Assembly: GCF_018847975.1 (NCBI RefSeq)
Contig: NZ_CP072597.1
Coordinates: 2,891,001 to 2,955,000, forward strand
Source: Lysobacter sp. K5869
GTDB lineage: Bacteria; Pseudomonadota; Gammaproteobacteria; Xanthomonadales; Xanthomonadaceae
Reading direction: 5' to 3'
Length of the DNA: 64,000 nucleotides
This document shows, in pieces, positions 17,142-25,173 of the stretch. Within the stretch, counting starts at the first letter, position 1; each line of letters starts with the position of its first letter. Position numbers and translations under genes: made by a program. Under the pieces are notes generated by a model, which had not been told where the DNA came from, did no database searches, and saw only the letters and a program-made list of their open reading frames with translations.

Positions 17142-17561
17142 GTGAGCATCCTGATCCTGCAAGGCCGCCATCCCGCCTCCGCGCCGCTGCCATCGCAGTT
17201 CCTGCTGGAACTGCGCCGCCTCGCCCAAGCGGTCGGCCGCAATCTCGAACTGCGTCCTTGCGCCAGCGTGCGCGAGCTGGTCGGCAGCCTGCGCGCCGCG
17301 CGCCGGCGCCGCAGCGAATTCGTGCTGCTCGATCCCGGCGAACTGGCGCCGCAGGCGCTGGCCGAGCCCGAACCGCTGCGGCAGGCGCTGGACGAATTGC
17401 CCAGCGCCTACATCGAAGTGCACGACGACAGCGCCACCACGCTCGACGAACGCCTGCGCGCGCACGCCGCGCCGCTGGCGACCATCGTCATCAACGGCGA
17501 TCTGGCCGCCAGCTACCGCATCGGCTTGGGCATCGCGCTGCGCCGGCTGGCGCGCGCCTGA
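17142..17561 (+). CDS. AroQ-like (type II dehydroquinase fold) protein lacking catalytic residues
   Basis: The protein is 139 aa from a GTG at 17142 (SILILQG...). The order of elements follows type II 3-dehydroquinate dehydratase: an opening strand where NGPNLNLLG would be (here ILILQGRHP), 'LLDPGELAPQALAEP' where INPGAYTHTSVAL would be, 'YIEVHDDS' where IEVHISN would be, and a closing 'VINGDLAASYRIGLGIAL'. The lid Arg/Tyr, the NPGxxxH histidine and the active-site Asn are missing; only the His of IEVH remains. I infer a degenerate paralogue, not the shikimate enzyme. It is 130 nt downstream of the M24 gene on the same strand and ends 3 bp before the convergent BCCT gene. Confidence 0.65.
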   Translation: MSILILQGRHPASAPLPSQFLLELRRLAQAVGRNLELRPCASVRELVGSLRAARRRRSEFVLLDPGELAPQALAEPEPLRQALDELPSAYIEVHDDSATTLDERLRAHAAPLATIVINGDLAASYRIGLGIALRRLARA

Positions 17562-17564
17562 GCG

Positions 17565-19103
17565 CTACGCCGCCGCGCCGTCCTCGCGCGTGAGCCAGCG
17601 CTGCATCGCATGGCGGAAACGCGCGTTCTGCCGCTGCTGGCGCACGTATTCCTGATCGAGCGCGCGGTACAGCGACCACATCACCAAGGCCAGCAACAGC
17701 GCGAACGGCAGCGCGGCGACGGTGATCGCGCCTTGCAGCGCGTCCAGGCCGCCGGCCAGCAGCAAGGTCACCGCGATCAGCGCCTGGATGCCGCCCCACA
17801 CCGCGCGCCGCCACAGCGGCGGGTCGGCGCGGTCCTCGCTGGACATGCTCGCCAGCACCAAGGTGGCCGAGTCGGCCGAGGTGACGAAGAAGATCATCAG
17901 CAGCGCGATCGCCGCCACCGCCAGCACCCGCGCCCACGGCAGGCTTTCCAGCAGCGAGAACAGCACCTGCTCGTAGCCCTGCGCGAGCGCGCCGGTGAGG
18001 TCGGTGCCGGCGAACATCTGCGCCCACAGCGCGGTGCCGCCGAAGGTGGCGAACCAGACGAAGCTCATCAGCGACGGCACCAGCACCACCCCGAACACGA
18101 ACTCGCGGATGCGCCGGCCGCGCGAGATGCGGGCGATGAAGCTGCCCACGAACGGCGCCCAAGCGATCCACCACGCCCAGTAGAAGATCGTCCATTCGCC
18201 GACCCACGGATCGCGCGAGAACGGCGCCATGCGCAGGCTCATGTTCGGCAATTGGTTGATGTAGCCGCCGAGCGTGGTGGTCAGCGTCTCGAACACGAAC
18301 GCGGTCGGGCCGGCGACCAGCACGAAGGCCAGCAACAGCGCGGCCAGCGCCAGATTGAGGTTGCTGAGCCATTTGATGCCGCGGTGCAGGCCGGTCAGCG
18401 TCGAAACCATGTACAGCACGAACGCCACCGCGACCACGCACAGTTGCAGCGCCGGCGTGACTTGCAGGCCGAACACGCGCGACAGGCCCGCGCTGATCTG
18501 GATGGTGCCGAAGCCGAGCGTCGTGGCCACGCCGATGGCGGTGGCGACCACTGCGGCCACGTCGATCAGCTGGCCGGGCCAGCGCCGGTGCCAGCGGCCG
18601 ATCAGCGGCTGCAGCAGATCGCTGATCTGGCCGCGGCCGTTGCGGTTGAACTGGAACCACGCCATCGCCAAGCCGACCAGCGCGTAGATCGCCCACGGAT
18701 GCAGGCCCCAATGGAAGAACACGTAGCGCATCGACGCGCGCGCGGCTTGCATGCTCTGCGGCGCGAGGCCTTCGGGCGGATGCTGGAAGTGCGAGATCGG
18801 CTCGGCCGCGCCCCAGAACACCAGGCCGATGCCCATGCCCGCGGCGAACAGCATCGACAGCCAGCTGGTGCGCGAGAACTCGGGTTCGGCGTCGTCGCCG
18901 CCGATGCGCAGATCGGCGAAGCGGCCGAGCGAGAGATAGATCAGGAACAACAGTGCGGCGAACACCACGATCAGGTACAGCCAACCGGCCTTGGCCACGG
19001 TGAGCGCCAGCGCGTGCTGCGCGGCGGCGTTGAATTCCTGCGGCATCAGCGCGCCGGCGGCGACCAAGGCGATGAGCAGGACGATGGACAATCGGAAAAC
19101 CAA
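17565..19103 (-). CDS. BCCT-family betaine/carnitine/choline transporter
   Basis: With a TTG start at 19103, preceded by GGAGAG, the protein is 512 aa, the usual length; the longer frame to 19337 would add an Arg/Pro-rich non-family leader. About 12 hydrophobic spans are visible. Family blocks include 'FAAGMGIGLVFWGAAEPISH', 'FFHWGLHPWAIYA', 'TTLGFGTIQISAG' and 'FYWAWWIAWAPFVGSFIARI', the last with the aromatic Trp cluster that binds the trimethylammonium group. It is an inner-membrane symporter for osmoprotectants such as glycine betaine. The regulatory C-terminal tail is short. Which ion drives it is not evident. Confidence 0.92.
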   Translation of the reverse strand: MVFRLSIVLLIALVAAGALMPQEFNAAAQHALALTVAKAGWLYLIVVFAALLFLIYLSLGRFADLRIGGDDAEPEFSRTSWLSMLFAAGMGIGLVFWGAAEPISHFQHPPEGLAPQSMQAARASMRYVFFHWGLHPWAIYALVGLAMAWFQFNRNGRGQISDLLQPLIGRWHRRWPGQLIDVAAVVATAIGVATTLGFGTIQISAGLSRVFGLQVTPALQLCVVAVAFVLYMVSTLTGLHRGIKWLSNLNLALAALLLAFVLVAGPTAFVFETLTTTLGGYINQLPNMSLRMAPFSRDPWVGEWTIFYWAWWIAWAPFVGSFIARISRGRRIREFVFGVVLVPSLMSFVWFATFGGTALWAQMFAGTDLTGALAQGYEQVLFSLLESLPWARVLAVAAIALLMIFFVTSADSATLVLASMSSEDRADPPLWRRAVWGGIQALIAVTLLLAGGLDALQGAITVAALPFALLLALVMWSLYRALDQEYVRQQRQNARFRHAMQRWLTREDGAAA

Positions 19104-19460
19104 AGGGCTCTCTCCATGCGGGCGCGCGAAGACGTTCGCGCGCGGGGCGCCGCCGCGCGAAGCGCGCACGAGCGGACGGACACGGCCCGGACGCCCGCAT
19201 GCGCGGGCGCCGCCGACTGAGGCGGCGATGAGGGGACCGACGGAGGCGTTCGCCGTCGCGAGCCATGGCCGCGGCGGTGGCGGCGCAAGCGGACGCTCAG
19301 GTCCGGTGCGAGGCGGTGAACCGGGCGATTGTAGCAAACGCGCGATTTTCGGCCTTCACGTGGCGAAAACGCATCGACGTTCGCGGGCGCGCTCGTCGAT
19401 GCGGGCATCGACGTTCGCTATCTTTTCTCGATGTTCTCTACCCGATTTTTGCGGGGCGGC
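19104..19460. other. Intergenic region between BCCT and LtrA genes
   Basis: The 357 bp upstream of the BCCT gene hold a slightly less GC-rich stretch (19320-19450) with a repeated CATCGACGTTCGC word at about 19372 and 19408. I see no gene, terminator or convincing promoter here. Confidence 0.4.
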
Positions 19461-20654
19461 TCAGTGCGCGTGCGAAGCCGCGTTCTCGCGCCGCAGCGCC
19501 GCGGTTTCCCAACCGGCCACGATCACGAACACCGTCGTCGTCGCCGCGCCCAAGGCCAACGCCGACAAATGCAGCGGCGCGGCGGCGAACCACAACGCGA
19601 TCAACATCGCCAGGCCGGCCATATGCGACAGCGGCGGGAACTTGCGCGTGTTGGTCACCCATTTGAACAGCGCGCAGCCGAGCAGATACAGCGCCGGCCC
19701 GCCGACGATGGCGGCGACGCCGGCGGCTTCGGCGTGGCCCGGATGCACCAGCACCAACTCGTCGGCGACCGCGCAGACGATGATGCCGGCGACGATCAGC
19801 AAATGCAGGTAGGTGTAGGCGAGCCGCGCTTGCCGCGCCGCGTCGCCGCCGTGGACGATGCGGTGCTCGCCGCGCGCCGCGCCGCTGTCGAAGTAGATCC
19901 ACCACATCGCCACGCTGCCGAGGAACGCGATCACGAACGCGGTCAGCGTGGTCGGGTTCCAGTCGAGGTTGGCGTAGGTCGCGCCGGTGACGAGGATCGA
20001 TTCGCCCAGGGCGATGATGACGAACAGGCCGCAGCGCTCCGAGAGATGACCGCCTTCGATGTCCCAGTCGGTCAGCGAGGAGCGGCCCAGGCCGGGCACG
20101 CGGAAGAACGCGACGGGGCCGAGGTATTCGATGGCGACCGCGATCAGCCAGTACCACAGCCGCGCCTCGGGTTCGGCCAGTCCGCCGAGCAGCCAGAACA
20201 CCGCCGACACGCACAGCCAGATCAGGATGCGCACGAAGTTGCGGAAATTGCCGGGGCTGCGGCCGCCGCGCAGCGCCCACAGCATGAACGCGGTGCGCCC
20301 GACCTGCATCGCGGCGAAGGTGGCGCCGTAGGCGAGGCCGCGTTCGGCGAAGGCGTGCGGCAGCGAGGACGACAGCAGCAGGCCGCCGAGCATCAGCGCG
20401 AAGATCATGAGCCGCACCGGCACCTTCTCCGGGTCGAGCCAGTTGGTGACCCAGGAGGTGTAGATCCACAGCCACCACACGCCGAGGAACAGCAGACCGG
20501 TGCGCAGCGCGCCGGCGAGGTCGAGGTGTTCGAGCAGGGTGTGCGAGAGCTGGGTGACGGCGAAGACGAACACCAGGTCGAAGAACAGTTCGGCGAAGCC
20601 GACCTTGGCGTGGCCTTCGCGGATGCGCAGCAGACTGGGGCGGGTTGGGGTCAT
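19461..20654 (-). CDS. ltrA: Low temperature requirement A (LtrA) family membrane protein
   Basis: The protein is 397 aa with multiple hydrophobic spans. The family-specific start 'VGFAELFFDLVFVFAVTQLSH' is followed by 'WWLWIYTSWVTNWLDPE' and later 'ERCGLFVIIALGESILVTG', which are hallmarks of LtrA. The family was named from a Listeria locus needed for cold growth; its biochemical role is unknown. It is an integral inner-membrane protein. Its ATG has GGGG upstream. The next gene on this strand starts 170 bp away, so it may be monocistronic. Confidence 0.9.
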   Translation of the reverse strand: MTPTRPSLLRIREGHAKVGFAELFFDLVFVFAVTQLSHTLLEHLDLAGALRTGLLFLGVWWLWIYTSWVTNWLDPEKVPVRLMIFALMLGGLLLSSSLPHAFAERGLAYGATFAAMQVGRTAFMLWALRGGRSPGNFRNFVRILIWLCVSAVFWLLGGLAEPEARLWYWLIAVAIEYLGPVAFFRVPGLGRSSLTDWDIEGGHLSERCGLFVIIALGESILVTGATYANLDWNPTTLTAFVIAFLGSVAMWWIYFDSGAARGEHRIVHGGDAARQARLAYTYLHLLIVAGIIVCAVADELVLVHPGHAEAAGVAAIVGGPALYLLGCALFKWVTNTRKFPPLSHMAGLAMLIALWFAAAPLHLSALALGAATTTVFVIVAGWETAALRRENAASHAH

Positions 20655-20824
20655 GGCGGACGGGCAGGTGGCGGGCGCGGGATCAGACTAGCGCGGTTGC
20701 TTGCGTAAGCGGCGTGGAGGCGGCGGGGCGTCGCGCTCTTCGCGTGGGACGGGTCCGCGGCTTTCGGGCCGGTTCGCTGGCGAGCCGTGTACGAGCATCG
20801 TCCCGGCTGCGTCCGCGCGCGACC

Positions 20825-21097
20825 TCAGCCTTTGGCCAGCCGCCACCACAGCAGCCCGGCGACCGCCGCCGGCACGGCGTAGATCAGCAGGAAGATCGGC
20901 AGTTCCTCGGTGACCGAATAACCCGCCCGGGCGACGCCGATGTACATGTTGATTCCCGCGCCGACGAACCACAGTGGCAGGAAGGCCTTGATCGCCAGAA
21001 TCAGCGGCGCCGCGCCCGGGCCGCCGAAGCCGCGGCCGGCGAGCAGGCACACGGCGAGCAGGGCGAAGCCGCCGAGGATGACGAGGACGGTATGCAT
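20825..21097 (-). CDS. Small conserved-type membrane protein
   Basis: The 90-aa protein from the ATG at 21097 has AGGGGA seven bases upstream, which favours this start over an in-frame upstream one. Three hydrophobic segments can be drawn (residues about 2-20, 28-50 and 60-82), with a 'WFVGAGINMYIGV' middle motif. I recognise no domain with an assigned function. Position suggests an independent gene: it is 170 bp downstream of nothing on its strand and followed by ltrA. Confidence 0.7.
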   Translation of the reverse strand: MHTVLVILGGFALLAVCLLAGRGFGGPGAAPLILAIKAFLPLWFVGAGINMYIGVARAGYSVTEELPIFLLIYAVPAAVAGLLWWRLAKG

Positions 21098-21235
21098 GCG
21101 GGTTCCCCTGGGTTGGTGGGTTGTGCGTGGAGTCGTCAGTGCGTCTTGCGGATCGTCGGTGTGTCGCGTGGATGCGGCTCGATGGTTCCCCAAAGCCCCG
21201 TTCGTCCCCGCCGCGATTGCAGCGAAAGCCACGTG

Positions 21236-21437
21236 CCGTCATTCCGGCGAAAGCCCTCTACCGTCATTCCGGCGAAAGCCCTCTACCGTCATTCCGACGA
21301 AAGTCCCCTACCGTCATTCCGACGAAAGCCCTCTACCGTCATTCCGGCGAAAGCCGGAATCCATTTTGCTGTTGCTCTCCTCGGCAAAGCAGGCGCGGAG
21401 CAAGATCAAAATGGATTCCGGCTTTCGCCGGAATGAC
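21236..21437. repeat. CATTCCGGC hairpin element with five 25-bp tandem repeats, copy 1
   Basis: Five units of exactly 25 bp begin at 21236, 21261, 21286, 21311 and 21336; each opens CCGTCATTCCGRCGAAAG. The fifth runs into a long inverted repeat whose arms (about 21339-21367 and 21409-21437) pair over about 28 bp around ATTCCGGC...GCCGGAATCC. The units are contiguous, with no spacers, so this is not a CRISPR array. A second hairpin with the same core is at 35359-35467. Confidence 0.85.
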
Positions 21438-21637
21438 GATGCGGGGAGGGCCGGAGGATCGGAGCTCTTCGGGCGGGCTCGCACCCGACCATGCCGCTTC
21501 GCACATCGCGGCCATCTTTCGGCCTTGCGCGTGCAAGCCATGTGCACATCGGCCCGCGCAGCGCGGTACTCGCCAAACACCGGCGGCGGAGCGCTCCCGC
21601 CCCGCCGCCGATACCGTCGCAGCCGACCGCGCCGCCC

Positions 21638-22411
21638 TCAGCGCGTCGTGTATCCGCCATTGGCGAAGATCGTCTGCCCGGTGATCCACCAACCGTCGGT
21701 CACCAGGAATTTCACCAGCGGCGCGATGTCCTGGATCTCGGTCAAACCGCTCTTGGTGCGGTTGCTCAACGCCGCCGCCGTGGCGTGGTACGCCGCCGAT
21801 TCCTTCGACTCGGCCGGATAGAAGAACGGCGTGTCCATCGGCCCCGGGCCGACCGCGTTGACCGAGATCCCGCGCTCGCCGAACTCCTTCGACGCGGCGC
21901 GGGTGAAATGCTCGATCGGCGCCTTGCTGCCCGGATACACCGCATAGAACGGCGTATAGGCGGCCAGCAGCGAACTGACGATGGTGCAGATGTTGCCGTC
22001 GTCGGCGAGCTTCTTGCCCGCCTCCTGGATGAAGAAGAACGCGGCCTTGGAATTGACCGCGAACATGGTGTCGTACTCGGCCTCGCTCACGTCCACCAGC
22101 GGCTTCTTGATGACCATGCCGGTGGTGTTGATGGCGATGTCGAGCTTGCCGAACTTCGCCTTGGCCGCGTCGAACAGCTTGGCGACTTCGGCCGGTTGGG
22201 TCAGATCGCCTTGATGGGCGAACGCATCGGCGCCGGCGGCCTTGACCGCGGCGACGGTCTCCTCGGCCGCGGCGCGGGTGGCGTCGGAGTTGTAGTGCAC
22301 GGCGATGCCGGCGGCGCCGCCTCGGGCGAGTTCGCGCGAGATCAGGCCGCCGAGATTCTTGGCGCCGCCGCCGATGACGACGTGCTTGCCTTGGAGAGAA
22401 CGGTCGGGCAT
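21638..22411 (-). CDS. SDR family NAD(P)-dependent oxidoreductase
   Basis: The protein is 257 aa from the ATG at 22411. It is a classical short-chain dehydrogenase: dinucleotide-binding loop 'GGGAKNLGG' near residue 14, 'GDLT' after the second strand, 'INTTGM' (NNAG equivalent), catalytic Ser in 'IVSS', and 'YPGSK' supplying Tyr and Lys. It would oxidise or reduce a hydroxyl/carbonyl group; the substrate is unknown. It is encoded 33 nt downstream of an NTF2-like gene on the same strand, and both lie opposite an AraC regulator. This suggests an inducible two-gene catabolic or detoxification unit. Confidence 0.92.
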   Translation of the reverse strand: MPDRSLQGKHVVIGGGAKNLGGLISRELARGGAAGIAVHYNSDATRAAAEETVAAVKAAGADAFAHQGDLTQPAEVAKLFDAAKAKFGKLDIAINTTGMVIKKPLVDVSEAEYDTMFAVNSKAAFFFIQEAGKKLADDGNICTIVSSLLAAYTPFYAVYPGSKAPIEHFTRAASKEFGERGISVNAVGPGPMDTPFFYPAESKESAAYHATAAALSNRTKSGLTEIQDIAPLVKFLVTDGWWITGQTIFANGGYTTR

Positions 22412-22444
22412 TGCAAAGCTCCTGGGTGAGGGACGAGCGGGAGG

Positions 22445-22888
22445 TCAGTGGCCGACGATGCGCATCTCGCGGATGCGTTCGCCGTCCACGCTGAACACGA
22501 AACGGCTGTCGCCGCTGTAGAAACTGCTGGCCCAGCCGGCGTCGACGACGATGCGTTCGCCGTCGCGGCTCACCCGGGTCGGGGTCAGGCGGCCCTGGGC
22601 GCCGACGAATTCGCGCGCGCTCCATCGCGCGATCGCGGCGGCGCCGACATAGCGCGTGCCCCAGTCGTCGACCACGCCGTCGGCGCCGAAGAAGGCGAGC
22701 GCGGTCTTGCCGTCGCCGCGATTGACCGCGGCGATGAATTCGGCGAGGGGCGGGGGCAGGGTGGGCGGGGTCATGCGGGCGGATTCCTGGGCGGGGACGG
22801 CGGCGCTCAGCGCCAGCCACGCGGCCGCGGCCGCGATGCGAAGACGGGCGCGCGGCGAGGCTTGGGCTGAACGGGCGAAATGAGGCAT
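22445..22888 (-). CDS. Secreted NTF2-like (SnoaL-type) protein
   Basis: The protein is 147 aa from the ATG at 22888; a further in-frame ATG at 22927 would overlap the candidate promoter and the araC leader. Residues 1-35 form a signal peptide (ARLRIAAAAAWLALSAAVPA). The rest is an NTF2-like cone: 'AEFIAAVNRGDGKTALAFFG', 'DDWGTRYVGAAAIARWS', 'FVFSVDGERIREMRI'. Such proteins are small hydrolases, isomerases or binding proteins. It is co-directional with the SDR gene and divergent from the AraC gene, so it is probably under that regulator. Confidence 0.82.
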   Translation of the reverse strand: MPHFARSAQASPRARLRIAAAAAWLALSAAVPAQESARMTPPTLPPPLAEFIAAVNRGDGKTALAFFGADGVVDDWGTRYVGAAAIARWSAREFVGAQGRLTPTRVSRDGERIVVDAGWASSFYSGDSRFVFSVDGERIREMRIVGH

Positions 22889-22961
22889 CGAAAACACGCG
22901 GCCTTGACGCAATGTGAGCGAAGTCATGTTTACATCCACGCAGGCCACGTCCGCTTTCAAC
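22889..22961. promoter_or_regulatory. Divergent control region between NTF2/SDR and araC
   Basis: On the plus strand TTGACG (22904-22909) is followed 17 bp later by TGTTTA (22927-22932). A short inverted repeat ATGT-TT-ACAT (22926-22935) covers this -10 and would suit a regulator operator. No minus-strand promoter is convincing. Confidence 0.35.
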
Positions 22962-23912
22962 ATGTCCGAAGCACTGTCAATTTCTCCGCGCGACGGCGAG
23001 GCCGAACGCGCCGGCCTGAACGGCGCGGCCGCGCTCGGCGAGGCGGCCGCGCGCGGCTGGTCGGGGCGGCGCCGGATCGAGCGCCGCGACGAGGTCGAAC
23101 TCGGCCGCGGCCTGCAGTTCGCCTACGCCACCGAGAACATCGCCCTGCCCACGCAGTGGACGCTGGAGCACGCGCGCCACACCTTGATCGTCCATCTCGA
23201 CGGCCCGATGCGCCGGCTGGAAACCCGCATCGACGGCGCCGGCCGCCTGCGCGCGGCGCCGGCGGCGGGCGATTGGTGGCTGATTCCGGCCGGGCGCCGC
23301 TACCTCGGCCGCGCGCTCGGCGGCGAGATCGCCTACGCCGAACTCAACATCGATCCGGCCGGCTTCGCCGAATCCGCGCCGGGCCTGGGCGAGGGCGCGG
23401 AGTTGAAGGCGCGGATGAAGCACCGCGATCCGTTCGTGCACGGCCTCGCCGCGCGCCTGGCGCACCTGAGCGAGGCGCGCGACGACTTGGCCGCGATGCT
23501 GCGCGAATCGCTGGGCCAAGCTCTGTACCTGCACTTGCTGCGCGAACACAGCGCCGGCGCGGCGATGCGCGCGGCGCCGACGGACGCGCGGCTGAGCGAG
23601 GCGGTGCGGCGGCGGGTCGAGGACTACATCCAGGTCCATCTGGACCGGCGCATCACCTTGGACGAACTGGCGCGGCTCAGCGGTTTGAGCACGCACCAAC
23701 TGCTGATCGCGTTCCGTCATGCGTTCGGGATGACGCCGATCCAGTACGTGCTGGCGCAGCGCTTGCTGCAGGTATGTCGGCGTTTGCGCGGCGGCGCCGA
23801 CGACATCGCCACCATCGCGGTGGAAAGCGGCTTTTCCAGCCACAGCCATTTGTCGGCGGTGTTCAAGAAGCGGTATGGGCTGACGCCGAAGGAGTTCCGC
23901 TTGCAGGGGTGA
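22962..23912 (+). CDS. AraC-family transcriptional regulator
   Basis: The protein is 316 aa from the ATG at 22962; starts at 22926 (ATG) or 22914 (GTG) are possible but would overlap the likely promoter. The N-terminal two thirds is a cupin-like sensing region ('LIVHLDGPMRRLETRIDGAG', 'WWLIPAGRRYLGRA'). The C-terminal 100 residues hold two helix-turn-helix units: 'ITLDELARLSGLSTHQLLIA' and 'IATIAVESGFSSHSHLSAVF', then the 'YGLTPKEFR' end typical of the family. It probably activates the divergent SDR/NTF2 pair in response to a small molecule. Confidence 0.92.
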   Translation: MSEALSISPRDGEAERAGLNGAAALGEAAARGWSGRRRIERRDEVELGRGLQFAYATENIALPTQWTLEHARHTLIVHLDGPMRRLETRIDGAGRLRAAPAAGDWWLIPAGRRYLGRALGGEIAYAELNIDPAGFAESAPGLGEGAELKARMKHRDPFVHGLAARLAHLSEARDDLAAMLRESLGQALYLHLLREHSAGAAMRAAPTDARLSEAVRRRVEDYIQVHLDRRITLDELARLSGLSTHQLLIAFRHAFGMTPIQYVLAQRLLQVCRRLRGGADDIATIAVESGFSSHSHLSAVFKKRYGLTPKEFRLQG

Positions 23913-23940
23913 AACCGCAGTTCGCCGCGTTCGCCCCTTG

Positions 23941-23967
23941 TCGTCATTCCCGCGAATGCGGGAATCC
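23941..23967. repeat. Short CATTCCCGC palindrome
   Basis: GTCATTCCCGCGAATGCGGGAATCC forms a stem of about 8 bp (ATTCCCGC with GCGGGAAT). It lies 30 nt after the araC stop and may help end transcription. It is related in core sequence to the larger CATTCCGGC elements. The rest of the 23968-24269 gap shows no gene. Confidence 0.6.
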
Positions 23968-24269
23968 AGAGACTTCGGCGTCATATCGCGATAAAGCCCG
24001 GGACGCCCGCGCTCGCCGCACGCTCCCCGTGAGCGCGAAACAGCGCACCGGCATCGATGGTTTCCGCGACCGCGGCACGATCCCCGAACCCGCGACCGAT
24101 CGCCGCGATCCCCGCGCGGCCGCGCGCAGCGTCACGACATCGCCCTGATCCCTGCCATCGGTCATCCCCCCTAATTGGTCATGGGCCGCATCGGGCCCGC
24201 CGATAGCATCGCCGGAACGACGACTCGCGGCCGCGCCCATGCGCGGCCGGCGCCTATCCGGAGCCCACG

Positions 24270-25163
24270 ATGCTGACCATCCGCGACCTCACCAAGACCT
24301 ACGCCAACGGGGTGCGCGCCCTGGACGGCATCGACCTCGACATCCCGCGCGGCATGTTCGGCCTGCTCGGGCCCAACGGCGCCGGCAAGTCGTCGCTGAT
24401 GCGCACGCTGGCGACCTTGCAGGACGCCGACGGCGGCAGCGCCGTCTTGGAGACCGACGGCCGCAGCATCGACGTGCTGCGCGACAAAGATGCGGTGCGC
24501 CGTCTGCTCGGCTATCTGCCGCAGGATTTCGGCGTCTATCCGAAGGTGAGCGCGCAGGACTTGCTCGATCACTTCGCCGTGCTCAAGGGCTTGAGCGAGC
24601 GCAAGCAGCGGCGCGAAGTGGTCGAGGGGCTGCTGCATCAGGTCAATCTGTGGAACGTGCGCAAGCAGAAGCTCGGCGGTTTTTCCGGCGGCATGCGCCA
24701 GCGCTTCGGCATCGCCCAGGCGCTGCTCGGCGATCCGCGGTTGGTGATCGTCGACGAACCCACCGCCGGCCTCGACCCGGAAGAGCGCAACCGCTTCCTC
24801 AACCTGTTGGCCGAGATCGGCGAGAACGTCGCGGTGATCCTGTCCACCCACATCGTCGAGGACGTCACCGACCTGTGCCCGCGCATGGCCATCGTCAACA
24901 AGGGCCGGGTGCTGCTCAGCGGCGAGCCGAACGCGGCGATCGCCGCGCTGGCCGGGCAGGTGTGGCGCCGGCAGGTGCCCAAGGCCGAGCTCGACAGCTA
25001 CGAAACCCGCTTCACGGTGCTGTCCACGCGTCTGGTCGGCGGCCAGCCGGTGATCCACGTGTTCAGCGCCGATGCGCCGGAGCCGGGCTTCGACCCGGTC
25101 GAACCGGGCCTGGAAGACGTGTACTTCCAGCGCCTGCGCCAACAGGCGCGGGTCGCGGCGTGA
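24270..25163 (+). CDS. ABC transporter ATP-binding protein
   Basis: The protein is 297 aa. Walker A is GPNGAGKSS (about residues 37-45), the Q-loop is in 'YLPQDFG', the signature is 'FSGGMRQRFGIAQAL' and Walker B 'LVIVDEPTAGLDP', followed by H-loop 'STHIVED'. This is the DrrA/CcmA-like subclass that pairs with ABC-2 type permeases. The following gene, 10 nt downstream, encodes such a permease fused to a peptidase, so the two form one transporter. The C-terminal 70 residues are a family-typical extension with no known motif. Confidence 0.95.
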   Translation: MLTIRDLTKTYANGVRALDGIDLDIPRGMFGLLGPNGAGKSSLMRTLATLQDADGGSAVLETDGRSIDVLRDKDAVRRLLGYLPQDFGVYPKVSAQDLLDHFAVLKGLSERKQRREVVEGLLHQVNLWNVRKQKLGGFSGGMRQRFGIAQALLGDPRLVIVDEPTAGLDPEERNRFLNLLAEIGENVAVILSTHIVEDVTDLCPRMAIVNKGRVLLSGEPNAAIAALAGQVWRRQVPKAELDSYETRFTVLSTRLVGGQPVIHVFSADAPEPGFDPVEPGLEDVYFQRLRQQARVAA

Positions 25164-25173
25164 GGAGCGGACG

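Noticed and set aside
17142..17561. Calling this gene aroQ (3-dehydroquinate dehydratase)
   Set aside because: The catalytic Tyr, Arg and NPGxxxH residues are missing, so the functional name would be misleading.
21236..21360. Regular 25-bp repeats as a CRISPR array
   Set aside because: Units are contiguous with no spacers, and no cas gene is near.
22914..22961. Earlier starts for the AraC gene (GTG 22914, ATG 22926)
   Set aside because: They lie inside the candidate promoter and operator-like palindrome; the ATG at 22962 gives a normal leader, although the alternatives cannot be excluded.
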